From assembly GCF_001641265.1 (NCBI RefSeq), contig NW_020167530.1, forward strand, positions 620,001 through 684,000: a stretch of DNA of 64,000 bases, written 5' to 3'. The stretch comes from Pseudogymnoascus destructans. Its lineage: Eukaryota > Ascomycota > Leotiomycetes > Thelebolales > Thelebolaceae. The notes beneath the pieces were generated by a model. That model was not told the DNA's origin and made no database searches. It saw nothing but the letters and a program-made list of their open reading frames with translations. Shown one piece after another: positions 20,749 to 31,335 of the stretch. The position numbers and the translations under genes are program-made. How positions within the stretch are numbered: the stretch's first letter is position 1; each line of letters opens with the position of its first letter.

Positions 20749-22993
20749 ATAGACAACAACGCTCATCTTTCGCAGAGCTGGACTCGACATTCCCTTTTCA
20801 GATTCGATGGCCTTCTCCAAATTGCTCTGACCTGACTGAGACAATGGATAATTTTGTTCTGAGAAGGAGAAATTTTGGAACGGAACGGTGGAGCTTATGT
20901 AGAGATTCTGAGGGCAGCTCCGCCCTACTTCCCCTTCCTTAAAATTCCGCTGTCAATGCCACGGGAGCCTAGTGTCTCAAGGAAAATCGACGAGCCTGTC
21001 CAGGCTCTGAAACTTCTCGTATCCTTCAGCCCGGTCTGGTGACAGCAGATGGCCTCCCACCGTGAGACCAAGAGAGGCAGGCACGACGCAGTCGCTATGA
21101 GGCCTTTTGATGATTGGTCTGTTGCAACATTGAGTTGATATTAGCAGTGGAGCCCCCTTCCCAGCTGAACCTTTAGCGCTGCGCCGGGCGGCCTCTTCGC
21201 GGCCAAAAAAAAACTCCTATGCTGTCACATGCGTGCCATGAAGGTGACCAACAGCCCCCAATCCATGCAATGGCCGGTTGTAGCAGTACCCGAGGCCAGA
21301 TGGCCCACACACAATTGCCCGCATCTGCCTATCCATCTGTCCAGAATTCCCCCATGCGTGAATGGCCGTGGTCGTGTGACAAATTTCGATGAGGCGCAGC
21401 TCATTCTCGGTCTGCAGGATGCTCAGCCAAGGCACCAGCAATCCAATCCGTGATTGTTACGCAGATCTCGGCCCTTCTCTGGCAGATCAAGCCCATGCCT
21501 TCATTTAGCTCAAGTGCCTTGACTCAAGGGCTGGAGGACCCGGGCCACATCGCCGTGAGGCATTTTTCCAATTGGCTAGGCAATATCGCAAGGCACTCAA
21601 GGCAGAGCGAGCCCTCGAGCCCTCCCATATCGAAGTTCACGGGCGAGGATTGTCGTGAAGTGTATGTCGCGAGTTGCGAGAGGTCAAGCATGAGCGAGAC
21701 TAAGCTGGAGGGGTCTCCGTGGCACCAGAGAGAATGCCTTCAGCTGCCGCAAGGCCGGCTTGGGGGCGGGGGTTCGCTGTCTCTGAAGCGGGGCCCAGGT
21801 GGAGCGGATTTCAAGGCGAAAGAGGTGTGTTGGAACTGGACAGAGGAGAGGGATGTCGAGCGATGGGGGGAGAGGTGCCCTTTTATAGAACTCGAAAGCG
21901 GCAGCAGGCCCGTGCGCGCGCGTTCCCCGATCGGGCGGGCGTCAAACCCCGCGCGGCGGCATACCTCGCGCGCGACTGAGATTATAACTTAAATAAGAAG
22001 TCACTGTAGATATTTAAGAATATCATATAATAGTCATGTGATTTTCTTAAATATTCAAGAACACGTCGAGTAACTTTGCTAACCCTGTTCTCCCACCTTT
22101 GCCCCCCACCAACCACATCGCACAGATAGGTGCTTTGACGTTCACCGACCACCAAAAAAACGTGCTCTCCTCCACAGCCCACCTCCAACGTCCGCCTGGT
22201 CCATCAACCCCACCACACAATCCTCGCACGCACACTGACGACGACACCGCTTCTTCCCTTAACCCCCTGCGTATAATACAAAATGATTTCTTCGCATAAG
22301 TTCCAGGGTTCCTCCTCCCTCGTGTTGTACTACGCTGGTGGGGATCCCTATCCTATCCCGCTGATGTGCAGTAACTGTATCCGCCACCCACCTCCAGCAT
22401 CGCCAAAAGCAGCTGCACACAGGGCCCTTTCTGCACACCTCATCTTGCATCTGCTCCCTCGCCCCGAGCCTGGTGATTGGGAAAAATAAAAACGAGCATC
22501 TCATCTCGGCCCGCACACCTCGCAGCAGAGACGGAGAGAGAGATCATCTTCTTCTCATCCCGCCATAATACCTGCTGCCCATCGTCGTCATCCATGAGCA
22601 CCCCAGGTCCCCTGACAATACATCCTGCCCTGTCAAGGTCGAGCATGCACATCTGCCCACAGTGCCTATAGCTGCCCCCACCGCGTTAAGCATCCCACCT
22701 TGCCACGAGGCCGAGAGATACGCACGCCCCTCCCTGGGCGAACAGAGGTGATCTCATAACCGACTGGGCTGTGGCTTGCTATATAAAGACTGCTCCTATA
22801 GATGCTTATGTGCTGCGGACTATTTCGCTGCGGTTCACTGGAGGGTCTTTGCTCTTGATATAAAGGAATGCTTGTCACAACCCGTCGCCGTCTCCATCGA
22901 TAACTGCGAAGCTGCATCTATATCACAATCTCCACCTCCCCTCGACTCTATTCTTCCGCTGCCGGCTCAAATACAATTCGCAACTCTCACACG

Positions 22994-23155
22994 ATGTGCG
23001 AATACACAAAAAACTACTATATCTATACGTCCTGTCAGGACCCAGGCGCACACTTCTTCGGCACCTCGGTCGATGGCAAGAAGACGCAAGCCTGCCCTCT
23101 CGGGCCCCACGAACGATACATTGTCGTTCCGGGCCACTGCCCGCTCTGCTCATGA
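22994..23155 (+). CDS. Small Cys-rich conserved fungal protein, 53 aa
   Basis: Intronless 53-codon gene starting MCEYTKNYYIYTSCQDPGAH and ending HERYIVVPGHCPLCS. Cysteines fall at positions 2, 14, 35, 49 and 52. The closing C-x2-C and the N-terminal C-x11-C spacing suggest a small metal-binding or disulfide fold. There is no signal peptide. I associate this 'MCxY...SCxDPGxHFF...HERYIVVPGxCPLC' pattern with a family of very short proteins found across filamentous ascomycetes, of unknown function. It is too short for normal gene callers. The flanks are long non-coding stretches with a C/A-rich leader upstream. The family memory is a recollection and has not been checked. Confidence 0.7.
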   Translation: MCEYTKNYYIYTSCQDPGAHFFGTSVDGKKTQACPLGPHERYIVVPGHCPLCS

Positions 23156-25637
23156 CTCGGCCCCGCTTCCATGATATCAAAACGAAGCTATATATACATT
23201 TTTCACTACAGAGAGAGGCGGGCTAATGGCATGATAACGAGAAACACAACATGGGCAAATTGAGAATCTGATGCATCTCAGCTGAGTCGTGGTATCATAA
23301 TATTTTACAGAACGGTTGCTTTCGGGAGGGAGTTTCATGGTTTTCGTTGCGCTTGGTCCTTTTCGACGATCTGCGGGCGATGATGCCACGCCAAGTATAT
23401 CAGTATACATATACTGTACCCAAGTGGGGTATATCCACCCTCAATACAACAGCCCGCCCCGCGGCCCGTTCTAGGTTTTATTTTATTTTTAGAGTAAGCG
23501 GACGGGAACAGAATGACTGGGGTGATCTTTTATACATGTTCCGGGCGTAGTACGATGCGGAGCCGGAAGGAGTGAATATACCATTATAGCTAGGGACATA
23601 CATATTTTTCATGGCATAGAGGACTTGATTTTTCACTTTGCTCAGGTGCATACGGGAAGCACCGGCGCCAGGGAGCTTGTGCGGATATACGCCGCTTTCA
23701 ACTTAGCCAGCTGAGGCATTAGCCCTTAGGCTCGAACAGACATACGAATATCCATTGACTGTTAAGAATGCTGCAGTAGCTCAACGACCGTACTGTGACC
23801 AAAAAACAAGTTTTGCATTGGAACCCCGCCATTGACGACGAAGGAGCACTCTGCTTTCCTGGCGTTTATAGCCCCAGCCGGCGGGCCTTGTGCGTGGTCC
23901 CGCCCGGAAGCTCGCCGTTGTATGATACCATGCTGTGCGCGTACCTACAGTCGGTCAATGCAACGCATCCAACACATGGCATCGGCGTTTGTGACCTATA
24001 GGATGAGCAATATAGTCGGAGCCACCGGCGTACTAGCCAGTTGCAAATACCAGTTGCAGCTAAGCAACCCTCACGACGTGGGAGTCCGTCCCGGTCACTG
24101 CACCTTGCTGCAAGCGGGAATCGATCATACTGAAGGTCGCTGGAAAGGGATATTTGGGGCCCGCTGGGCCCAGCATTAGCTCAGTGCTGGCTTTGGAGCA
24201 CTTCTTGTTCTCTGCCATGTTGCCACGCAACTAATCTTGAAGCACTCACTGCGAATAGATGATTCCAGCTGAGCTACGGGCTGCAGAATATGCTACCTTG
24301 CTGGTTGCTTCGAATGCATCCCGCCAGGAAGAGCTCATATGGTGACGTATTTACGGATAAAGCCCGGCAGGGGCCATACCAGTTGGCACCACCTATCTCA
24401 TGGCGCCACGACTGTTGGGCCACAAATAGAAGGGTAATAAGCCGGGATAAGCTCGCCCAACAAGTACATGCCAGGTGATATACTGATCCGTGCCTCTTAC
24501 GAGAGCAGCTGACATCCTGCCGCTTCACGCGCCGTGAGGTCGGTGCTGTCCCAGACTTCAGACTGCACGATCCTTCCGGGTGCCACCTCCACTAGGCGTG
24601 GTCATAGGTGTTGCGGGATCTCTTGAATGGGGTCATTGCTGAGACCACTAACGGTTCAATGTTCCTGATAACAACCGTCTGTGTCCTAGCCTAACTCGGT
24701 GGCATTGGCCGGAAACACAGCTCCGAGTAACTGGCCCCAGAATGCAATGAGATACGCTCTTTAAAACGCGCATTGATACAGAAGGCACCAACTGGATCCC
24801 TTCCTTTCATTCTCCACACCTCCGCAGTAGCAGTTTTTGGGGTAAGTTTGATCGGCGACACCACGAGTTATGATGCATGAGAAACGGACACGGCAGTTGA
24901 AAACTATAGGAACTACCATAGCAAGTAGCGGAAACAGCAACCGGTGCGCAGAGGCAACTGGTTGGCGCATTGGGCCCGGCAACTGGATGAATGAAATGGC
25001 GTGGTGATGAAATCCACAGCAATAAACCAACTGCATGACAGTCCGTGTGGCTGGACGTGACAGGAAACCGCCGCAATAAGAGATTGGAGGAGTGTGATAA
25101 CTAGTGATGAAAAGGTACTCACCCCCTGCACTTGTCAGGTATATTTGTGCTAGCTCAGAGAGACGAATCAATGCCTCAGCTCTAGAAAGTGATATGAGAC
25201 GGATTGATCAAACGCGTCGCAAGATCTGTTCATGGTGGTTGGAAACTGTTGAACACATAATTGGAGTTTGACGACTTGATTGAGAAACTACGGGGGGCGA
25301 AGCCCTATATATACACAGTTGATATACAGGCTACGCATGTGCAGCGTACTACCAGGAACGCAGTTCCAACAGAAACAGGTAATATATATAGATCACGTGG
25401 GGTAAATGAGATGCAGGCCCACTTCCCCACACGACGGTTATCATTATCGGTCTCTGTTGACCTGGCAGTCGTCCAGTGCGAGTTCGGCGAATGGTAATGC
25501 GGCTAAGCTCTGGCCCGCATCTCGACAGCTGGGGTTTCTGCCATTGCTTCTATTGCAAGATATATTTCAAGCTCAAAATATATATACGTATAGGCTCATT
25601 TCTCTCCTAATCTTTCTCTTACTTACCCAAAAAGAAG
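23156..25637. other. Long intergenic region, nothing recognised
   Basis: About 2.5 kb. Open frames up to 136 codons occur on both strands but are mutually overlapping and have no family resemblance. The right end (about 25.3-25.6 kb), with TATATATACA-type stretches, probably holds the promoter of the cytochrome-b2-type gene. No tRNA, transposon end or tandem repeat was found. Confidence 0.5.
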
Positions 25638-27165
25638 ATGGCAAAGGTGTTCGACGCCGCAGAAGGTCAGTCCTATCTCAGAACGTTGTGTGATAGGAGT
25701 CGAGACTAATATATTTCTTACCCCAGTTGCGAAGCATAACACCTCAGAAAGCTGCTGGGTAATTCTATATGGCGACGTCTATGATGTGACGGGATTTATT
25801 CCGGAACATCCTGGCGGATCAAAAGTCGTTCTGAAGCTTGCAGGCCGAGATGCGACTGAGAAGTTCGATCCAATCCACCCTTCCGGTACCTTGGCCGAAA
25901 ACCTCGACCCGTCGTGCAAACTGGGCCGAGTCGACCTTGCAACACTCGTTGCACCAGCAGTGGAAGAGGCAAGTGCGAAGAGGGACCAAGAAGGGCCTAT
26001 AGACGTCCAAACTCTACTCAACCTCGACGAGTTCGAAGAGGTTGCAACGAAAAAGATTTCACAGAAGGCATGGGCATACTACTACTCCGCTTCTGATGAC
26101 CTTTTCTCCAAATCTTTCAATAATCAAGTATACAGACAAATCCTACTCAGACCGCGAGTCTTTGTCGATTGCACAAACTGCGACATATCTACCACAATCC
26201 TGGGCCACAAGGTTGGCTTGCCCCTTTTTGTCGCCCCGGCGGCAATGGCTAGACTGGCCCACCCAGATGGTGAATACGGCATTGCGCAAGGAATATCTTC
26301 CTTTGGAGCGCTACAAATTATCTCCAATAATGCCTCCCAAAAGCCAGAAGAGATTGTCGCCAACAGTGCACCAGGACAGATTTTTGGATGGCAAATATAC
26401 ATACAGAACGACCGGAAAAAGAGCATCGCTATGCTAAAGCGCATCAATGCGTTGCCGAATATCAAATTCATTGTTCTGACCCTCGATACCCCAGTTCCTG
26501 GGAAGCGCGAGCACGACGAGAGAGTCGGCTCGCTTGGTAAGGGTCTCGATGCGATATCCGATGGCACAGGCGAGAAGCGGGAATCGAAAGGAGGCGTTGG
26601 AAAGACCCTGTTTTTTGGCACCGCCATGGACCTGACCTGGAAAACTACTCTTGGTTGGCTTAAGGAGCACACCGATCTTCCCATCGTGCTGAAGGGTGTT
26701 CAGACTCACGAAGATGCATACCTGGCGATGCAGTTTGCACCACAGCTGAAGGCTATTATCTTGTCAAACCACGGAGGACGAGCTCTAGATACAGCACCTC
26801 CAGCCGTGCATACGCTCCTTGAGATACGCAAATACTGCCCTGAGGTGCTCAGCCGCATCGAAGTCTGGGTGGATGGCGGCATCAAGCGCGGGACAGACGT
26901 GGTAAAAGCGTTGTGCCTTGGCGCGAAAGCCGTTGGTGTTGGGCGAGCGGCGCTGTTTGGACTTGGTGCTGGGGGTAAGGAGGGTGTGGAGCGAACATTT
27001 GAGATTCTGAAGGGAGAGATTGAGACTTGCATGAAACTGCTCGGTGTGGACAAGGTGAGCGACCTTGGACCGAAGTATATCAACTCAAGAGCCGTGGAAC
27101 GGGATATTTATGATGGTCACGCTGGGCTGGAGAAGGTGGGATTGTGGGTCAGCGCAAAGCTATAA
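25638..27165 (+). CDS. Cytochrome b2-type FMN-dependent 2-hydroxyacid dehydrogenase
   Basis: Exon 1 (25638-25665) encodes MAKVFDAAE. A 61-nt intron follows, and exon 2 (25727-27165) completes 488 aa. An N-terminal cytochrome b5 domain (about 9-85) has the first heme ligand in PEHPGGSK and a second His in KFDPIHPSG. The FMN barrel (about 110-480) carries the catalytic His in LSNHGGRALD (His358), VDGGIKRGTDVVKAL and the flavin-binding LKGVQTHEDA. Enzymes of this build, L-lactate:cytochrome c oxidoreductase (Cyb2) and relatives, oxidise L-2-hydroxyacids and pass electrons through the heme domain. Unlike yeast Cyb2 there is no N-terminal presequence: the protein begins directly at the b5 domain. 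It may therefore be cytosolic and act on another hydroxyacid. Substrate cannot be told from sequence. Confidence 0.9.
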
Positions 27166-27317
27166 GAACATACTTGATTATTGTATATAGTTCAGACACA
27201 CTCCTTGAAGCTTTTGGCTATAAATCTATATACTTGCTTCTTTCCGGAATCTACAGTATCACCATCTTGCACGAAGATTATACTACAAATGCCCAAATAT
27301 TATACACCAGATGTCTT

Positions 27318-28359
27318 CTATAATTTCGTCTTTCTGCCTGATTTCACTCCCTTGGGAACCTCACCTGTCAACACATTGCGAGGGTAGGACATGTCGCCGC
27401 CGAGCCCGTTCATGGACGTCCTCCAGCTCCCTCCATCAACAACCAGCAGGTCGCCATTGACAAAGTTTCCAGCATCACTAAACAAATACACGGTGGCATC
27501 GGCAACTTCCTTCACCAGGCCATAGCGTCCCAGAGGGACACTAGCTTTGGAAGCCTCCATGCCTTCTGTGCCAACCAGCCTTTCCATTCCCTCAGTACCA
27601 CCGATAGGCCCTGGGGCGATGATGTTACTGGTGATACCTCTTGGTCCGAATTCAATGGCGGCATTCGCCGAAAGAGCATCGATCGCCGCCTTGGCAGCTG
27701 CGACGTGGGTTTGGAATGGTGTTCCGGAGTAATGTAGAGTCGCCGAGACGAATATTATGCGACCACCAGTGTTGGGGTTCTTGCCATCGTTCTTATTCTC
27801 TGCGGCGGACTCGAGGAGGTATGGGAGGGTGGCCTTTAAAGTGTTGAAGGAGCCGACGACGTCGATTTCCATGACTGTCCTGAAAGCATTGGTGGAAAGG
27901 CCAGTGATGGGGGCCAGGAAATTGCCTGCTGCGCCGGCACTGTATGATAAAACGTCAGCGTCGTCAAGTGGAGTTGTCGCGGGTGAGACTATTCTTACAT
28001 GACATAATCAATACCGCCGAGCTCCTTGACGGTCTGCTCGGCCGCCTTTGTCAGGCTCTCAAAGCTGCGAACATCCACTCCTCCAAGGCCGATGACCTTC
28101 GATCCCTTACGCGCCGTCTCGATGTCCTTTGCCATTGCCGCGGTCTTCTCGACATTGCGACCGATGATGGCGGCGTTGGCTCCGAGGTGGACGAGGGCTC
28201 TCACTTGAGCAGAGCAGATCGTGCCTGCGCCGCCGGTGCAGAAGACAACCTTTCCGGCTGTTATGGGTCAGCTATTATCTAGAAACCCCCGGATTCTGCC
28301 TTACCGAAAATGCCATCTCTCCAGACGTTCGAGACATACTCGCTCTTCGGTAAAGGCAT
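27318..28359 (-). CDS. Short-chain dehydrogenase, peroxisomal 2,4-dienoyl-CoA reductase type
   Basis: Three exons on the minus strand (28359-28305, 28257-27999, 27939-27318), with introns of 47 and 59 nt, give 311 aa. The Rossmann start reads VVFCTGGAGTICSAQVRALV with IIGRN after strand 2. The central AGAAGNF replaces the usual NNAG, and the active-site region has SATLHYSG followed by a downstream Lys (VAAAKAAIDAL). This pattern is typical of 2,4-dienoyl-CoA reductases (Sps19/DECR2), which remove double bonds at even positions during beta-oxidation of unsaturated fatty acids. The C-terminus ends in T-K-L, close to but not the consensus peroxisomal signal S-K-L, so peroxisomal import is possible. 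Divergent from the Atg33-like gene. Confidence 0.88.
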
Positions 28360-28754
28360 TATGACGCTGGGTTGATTATGGGAGATGCGACTACAACGGT
28401 TGAATATGGGGAAAAGATTCAAATTATGGAAAGTCGCCACGAGGAATTAAATATACATGGAGCAGCCCAAACTTTATATTCTACTCCGCGTAGATCATAA
28501 GTGTGTGTGGGGTTCGGAGCTGGGCCAGACACCAAAAGTAATCAAAGACATCGTCATATACCTCGGTGTTGCCTTGTAATCAAGGCGTCAAGGAATGAGC
28601 CAATCATGCAACCCTGGGGAGTCAGCGACGTCAAAGGTCGAGACAGTCTCCACAACCACACCAATACGGAGTACTGAGCCGCCATTTGGAACTCAAGCTT
28701 TCCATGCATATCAACTTCGGAAATCACGGCTGGCTTTTGTCCACAATCTCCAAA
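28360..28754. promoter_or_regulatory. Divergent intergenic region (SDR / Atg33-like)
   Basis: About 395 bp hold the promoters of two divergent genes, one probably peroxisomal and one probably mitochondrial. A TATATAC-type stretch lies near 28449. No specific binding site is assigned. Confidence 0.4.
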
Positions 28755-29435
28755 ATGTACACTCGTCCTGGTGTACCGCCGTTCAAGCTCATAGGGTCCA
28801 TTTCCTTGGGCCTGCTGACCGTGGGTGACTTCCTCCCCGCGTCTATCCCACCATCGCCTTCTCTTTATCAAGAAGCTTCCGTGAAAGTATTGGCCATTGT
28901 TGATAGATTTGATATATAGGGGGTCTCATATACCTTGAATGCTATAGCTGTACCGGCGCTCCTGACACTACCATCCTCCGCGACCGCATCGACCGCCTTC
29001 GCCCTCCTTAATACTCGCGCCGTCCAAACCCTCCGCGTTTTCACTGGGCTATCAACTGTTTGCTTTCTCTCTGCATACGCCCTGTCCCCTCGCGGCTTCC
29101 GCCACCCATATCTCCTCTGGAGCACACTCATTGTTGCAGCAAGCGGCTCCGTCGACCTATTTCTCCAGCCCGCTCGCGCACCCTCGTCTCCGGCGCTTAA
29201 GGAACGAGTCATGAAGGACAAGGGAAAGGTCAAGCTGGATGCCAGCTATGAATTACTTGGCGACAGCAACAGCGACGCAGGAATCAGCGATGGAGGCAGC
29301 GAGGAAGATGTGAATGGCGAGGATGTGAGGGCTGAAATGCTGGGCTTCAAGTCGCTACAGGCTCTTAGGTTCTACCTTTCCGGTGCAGGATTTGTGGTGA
29401 GCTTGATTGGCTTGTGGGGCGATGGTGCCTGGTGA
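28755..29435 (+). CDS. Atg33-like mitochondrial membrane protein
   Basis: Exon 1 (28755-28820) encodes MYTRPGVPPFKLIGSISLGL and LT. A 99-nt intron with a GTGGGT donor follows, and exon 2 (28920-29435) completes 193 aa. The join reads LGLLT|GVSYTLNAIAVPAL. Fungal Atg33 (197 aa in yeast) is a mitochondrial outer-membrane protein with about four membrane spans needed for mitophagy, and filamentous fungi have divergent relatives. Hydrophobic segments lie at about 10-35, 65-82, 92-112 and 168-190. The loop between the third and fourth is acidic and Ser-rich (GDSNSDAGISDGGSEED). The match is to the overall plan and the conserved GSISLGLLTGVSYTL start, so function is inferred. Confidence 0.72.
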
Positions 29436-29575
29436 AGAGGCCGTTGGTAATGATGATATTATGATAGAAATCAAACGGTGGACAGGTGTTTCATAGGCGA
29501 ATCGGAAAGTCACAACTTTATATAAGAAAATAAAACATGGTATTCTTCTCTAGTCCAGCATATTGAGTTACTCTT

Positions 29576-30593
29576 CTACTCACTCTTCTTCTTCTTTGCC
29601 TGTAGCCCTTCATTCATTGCTGACGCAACATCCTCCACAGTCCTTCCTCTCTTTCTATAACCTGTCTTTTCTTGGCCTAGCACAGTGTCGTTCGACATTG
29701 TCTTGTAAACCCTGGCTACACCCAAGAACAAGTCCTTTTCGAAGCCAGCTTCCTCGTAATCTCTTCCATTTCTGCAACCAAACAATACGCCTTTGGAGGC
29801 ACTCTAGGAACAGAGTTTTCGGCAGCATGGAGAGTTGCAGGAGATATCTCTCCTAACAATGTCTTGAGCTCGTCAAGCATGCTAAGTTGCTGAGCGGTAG
29901 TAAAGGATTGAGTGAGTATCCCAGAGAATCCTTTCATTGTGCTTGCAAAGCACATCTTCAGGCCCGAGGCCTGGCCAATTTCATCGGAGATGTGTCTAAT
30001 ATTCAAGGTTTCGGCAAGGTGCTGGCCTGACTTTGGCGATTCGGCTACCTTATAAGGCCCGGACGTCGGGATCTTTGGTTTATACTAACTTGGATTTCCG
30101 GAGCCATCAGTGGGTGCGTCTTTGAGGGACGGAGGTCCACCAAAAATGCCATCGTCAACAGGGATAGCGACCTCAGGATCTCGGAACAGATTTAAGATGG
30201 TTCTTGCGCTCCGGGGAGACACCGCATTGAGGCCTAGGTAGTACAATGGCGTTGAACGTATGCCTTTATGGAACTGTAGAACATCGGCAACCCGCCGAGC
30301 CGTTGCCAGAGCATCTCGTGGGAGGTATTATGGACAATATGTAGTCGGCCTCTCGGACAACGTCTTCATCGGTTGCCAAGGTCTCTATTTTGCCCTCTCC
30401 TGGGTGTATTTGCTAGAAATAATATCAGTCAATGATGCATGCTTCTTGTATTGAAATCTCATTATGGGTCATACCTTCGCCCTGTGATGCCGGGAACAAC
30501 ACGGTAGTTGTGGGCTATTAACAACTTGGCAACCCCCAGGCCCATCTCACCGATTGACAAAACGCCCACCGTTGCAAGTGTTGAAGTGGCCAT
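29576..30593 (-). pseudogene. 6-phosphogluconate dehydrogenase-like NAD(P)-binding gene, decayed
   Basis: The frame starts MATSTLATVGVLSIGEMGLG, a Rossmann Gly motif of the beta-hydroxyacid dehydrogenase type. The body then reads ATDEDVVREADYILSIIPP, RDALATARRVADVLQFHKG and FGGPPSLKDAP, followed by the C-terminal DUF1932-type domain GLKMCFASTMKGFSGILTQS and VPRVPPKAYCLVAEMEEI. Homologous blocks sit in different frames: there are single-base shifts after 'EGK' (about 30.40 kb), after SIIPP (about 30.33 kb), near 30.08 kb and after MEEI (about 29.76 kb). No set of introns would rejoin them all, so this is a pseudogene with at least three lesions. The intact family acts on small hydroxyacids or is uncharacterised. 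It is convergent with the Atg33-like gene. Confidence 0.8.
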
Positions 30594-31335
30594 TATTAGA
30601 AAGGCTTTAGGGCAGGACAAACGTAGAGGAAAGGTAGAATATTGCGACTCGACTCTGTGGGGAGCAGGACTGGCCAGAGGAATAGCTAGGTTCATATAGT
30701 AAATAAAACCGACCAAATATAATTCGCTATCTAAGCATTCGAGTCGGGGCACTTCATATATTTAAAATGTCCGACCCGCGAGCTCCAAGCTGAGATACGA
30801 CCTGTTGTTACCCCCCATTACAAAGCGATACTCGGAGGACGCCAATGGCGAATATAATGTCACGTGGCGGCGACGTGCGATAGGTACAGTTCAACATGCA
30901 TGGAGTATATCTGGATAAACTATGGGGTTTCTTCGGCTTAATCGTCTAGATATGAGTCTGGAGCGTCAAGCTGGGTTCTTCAATGTGACGAACTGCCCTC
31001 CTATTGATAACATGGAAGCAGGTTACTGGCCCTTGTGCTCAGGAGCAAGACAAAGACAACGGGGAATCTTAGCCGTATACTATACAGTTATATCAGGTCC
31101 AAATAGCTGTGACAATGTTAGGGATATACTGGATTATCATGGAGATTGAAAGTCTGTTCTGTCAACAGTCAGGAACATCGGCACTAAGCAAAGGGGCAAG
31201 CAGTGATTTTTAAAGAACTCCATTGTCATTACATGCAGACACCACTTATCTCATACAGACAGCATGCATTCCCTAACATTCCACCCCGCAAAATCACTGT
31301 CTGGAGGTTCTCTCATTTTCTGGTTCCTTTGTGTC
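30594..31335. other. Intergenic region, no gene recognised
   Basis: About 740 bp between the decayed 6PGDH-like gene and the 3' end of the zinc-binding hypothetical gene. One 75-codon frame on the plus strand shows no family similarity. Confidence 0.5.

Larger units (their letters stand above)
18411..22993. other. Degenerate, repeat-like region
   Basis: About 4.6 kb with no intact gene. It contains a 9-bp tandem repeat at 19046-19108, two decayed coding remnants (19445-19720 and 20154-20748, listed separately) and a very GC-rich tract at 21900-21975. From about 22080 to 22990 C/A-rich sequence probably forms the promoter and leader of the small Cys-rich gene. Upstream of the recombinase start (18411-18700) I found no convincing terminal repeat or target-site pair that would mark a Starship boundary. 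Confidence 0.5.
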
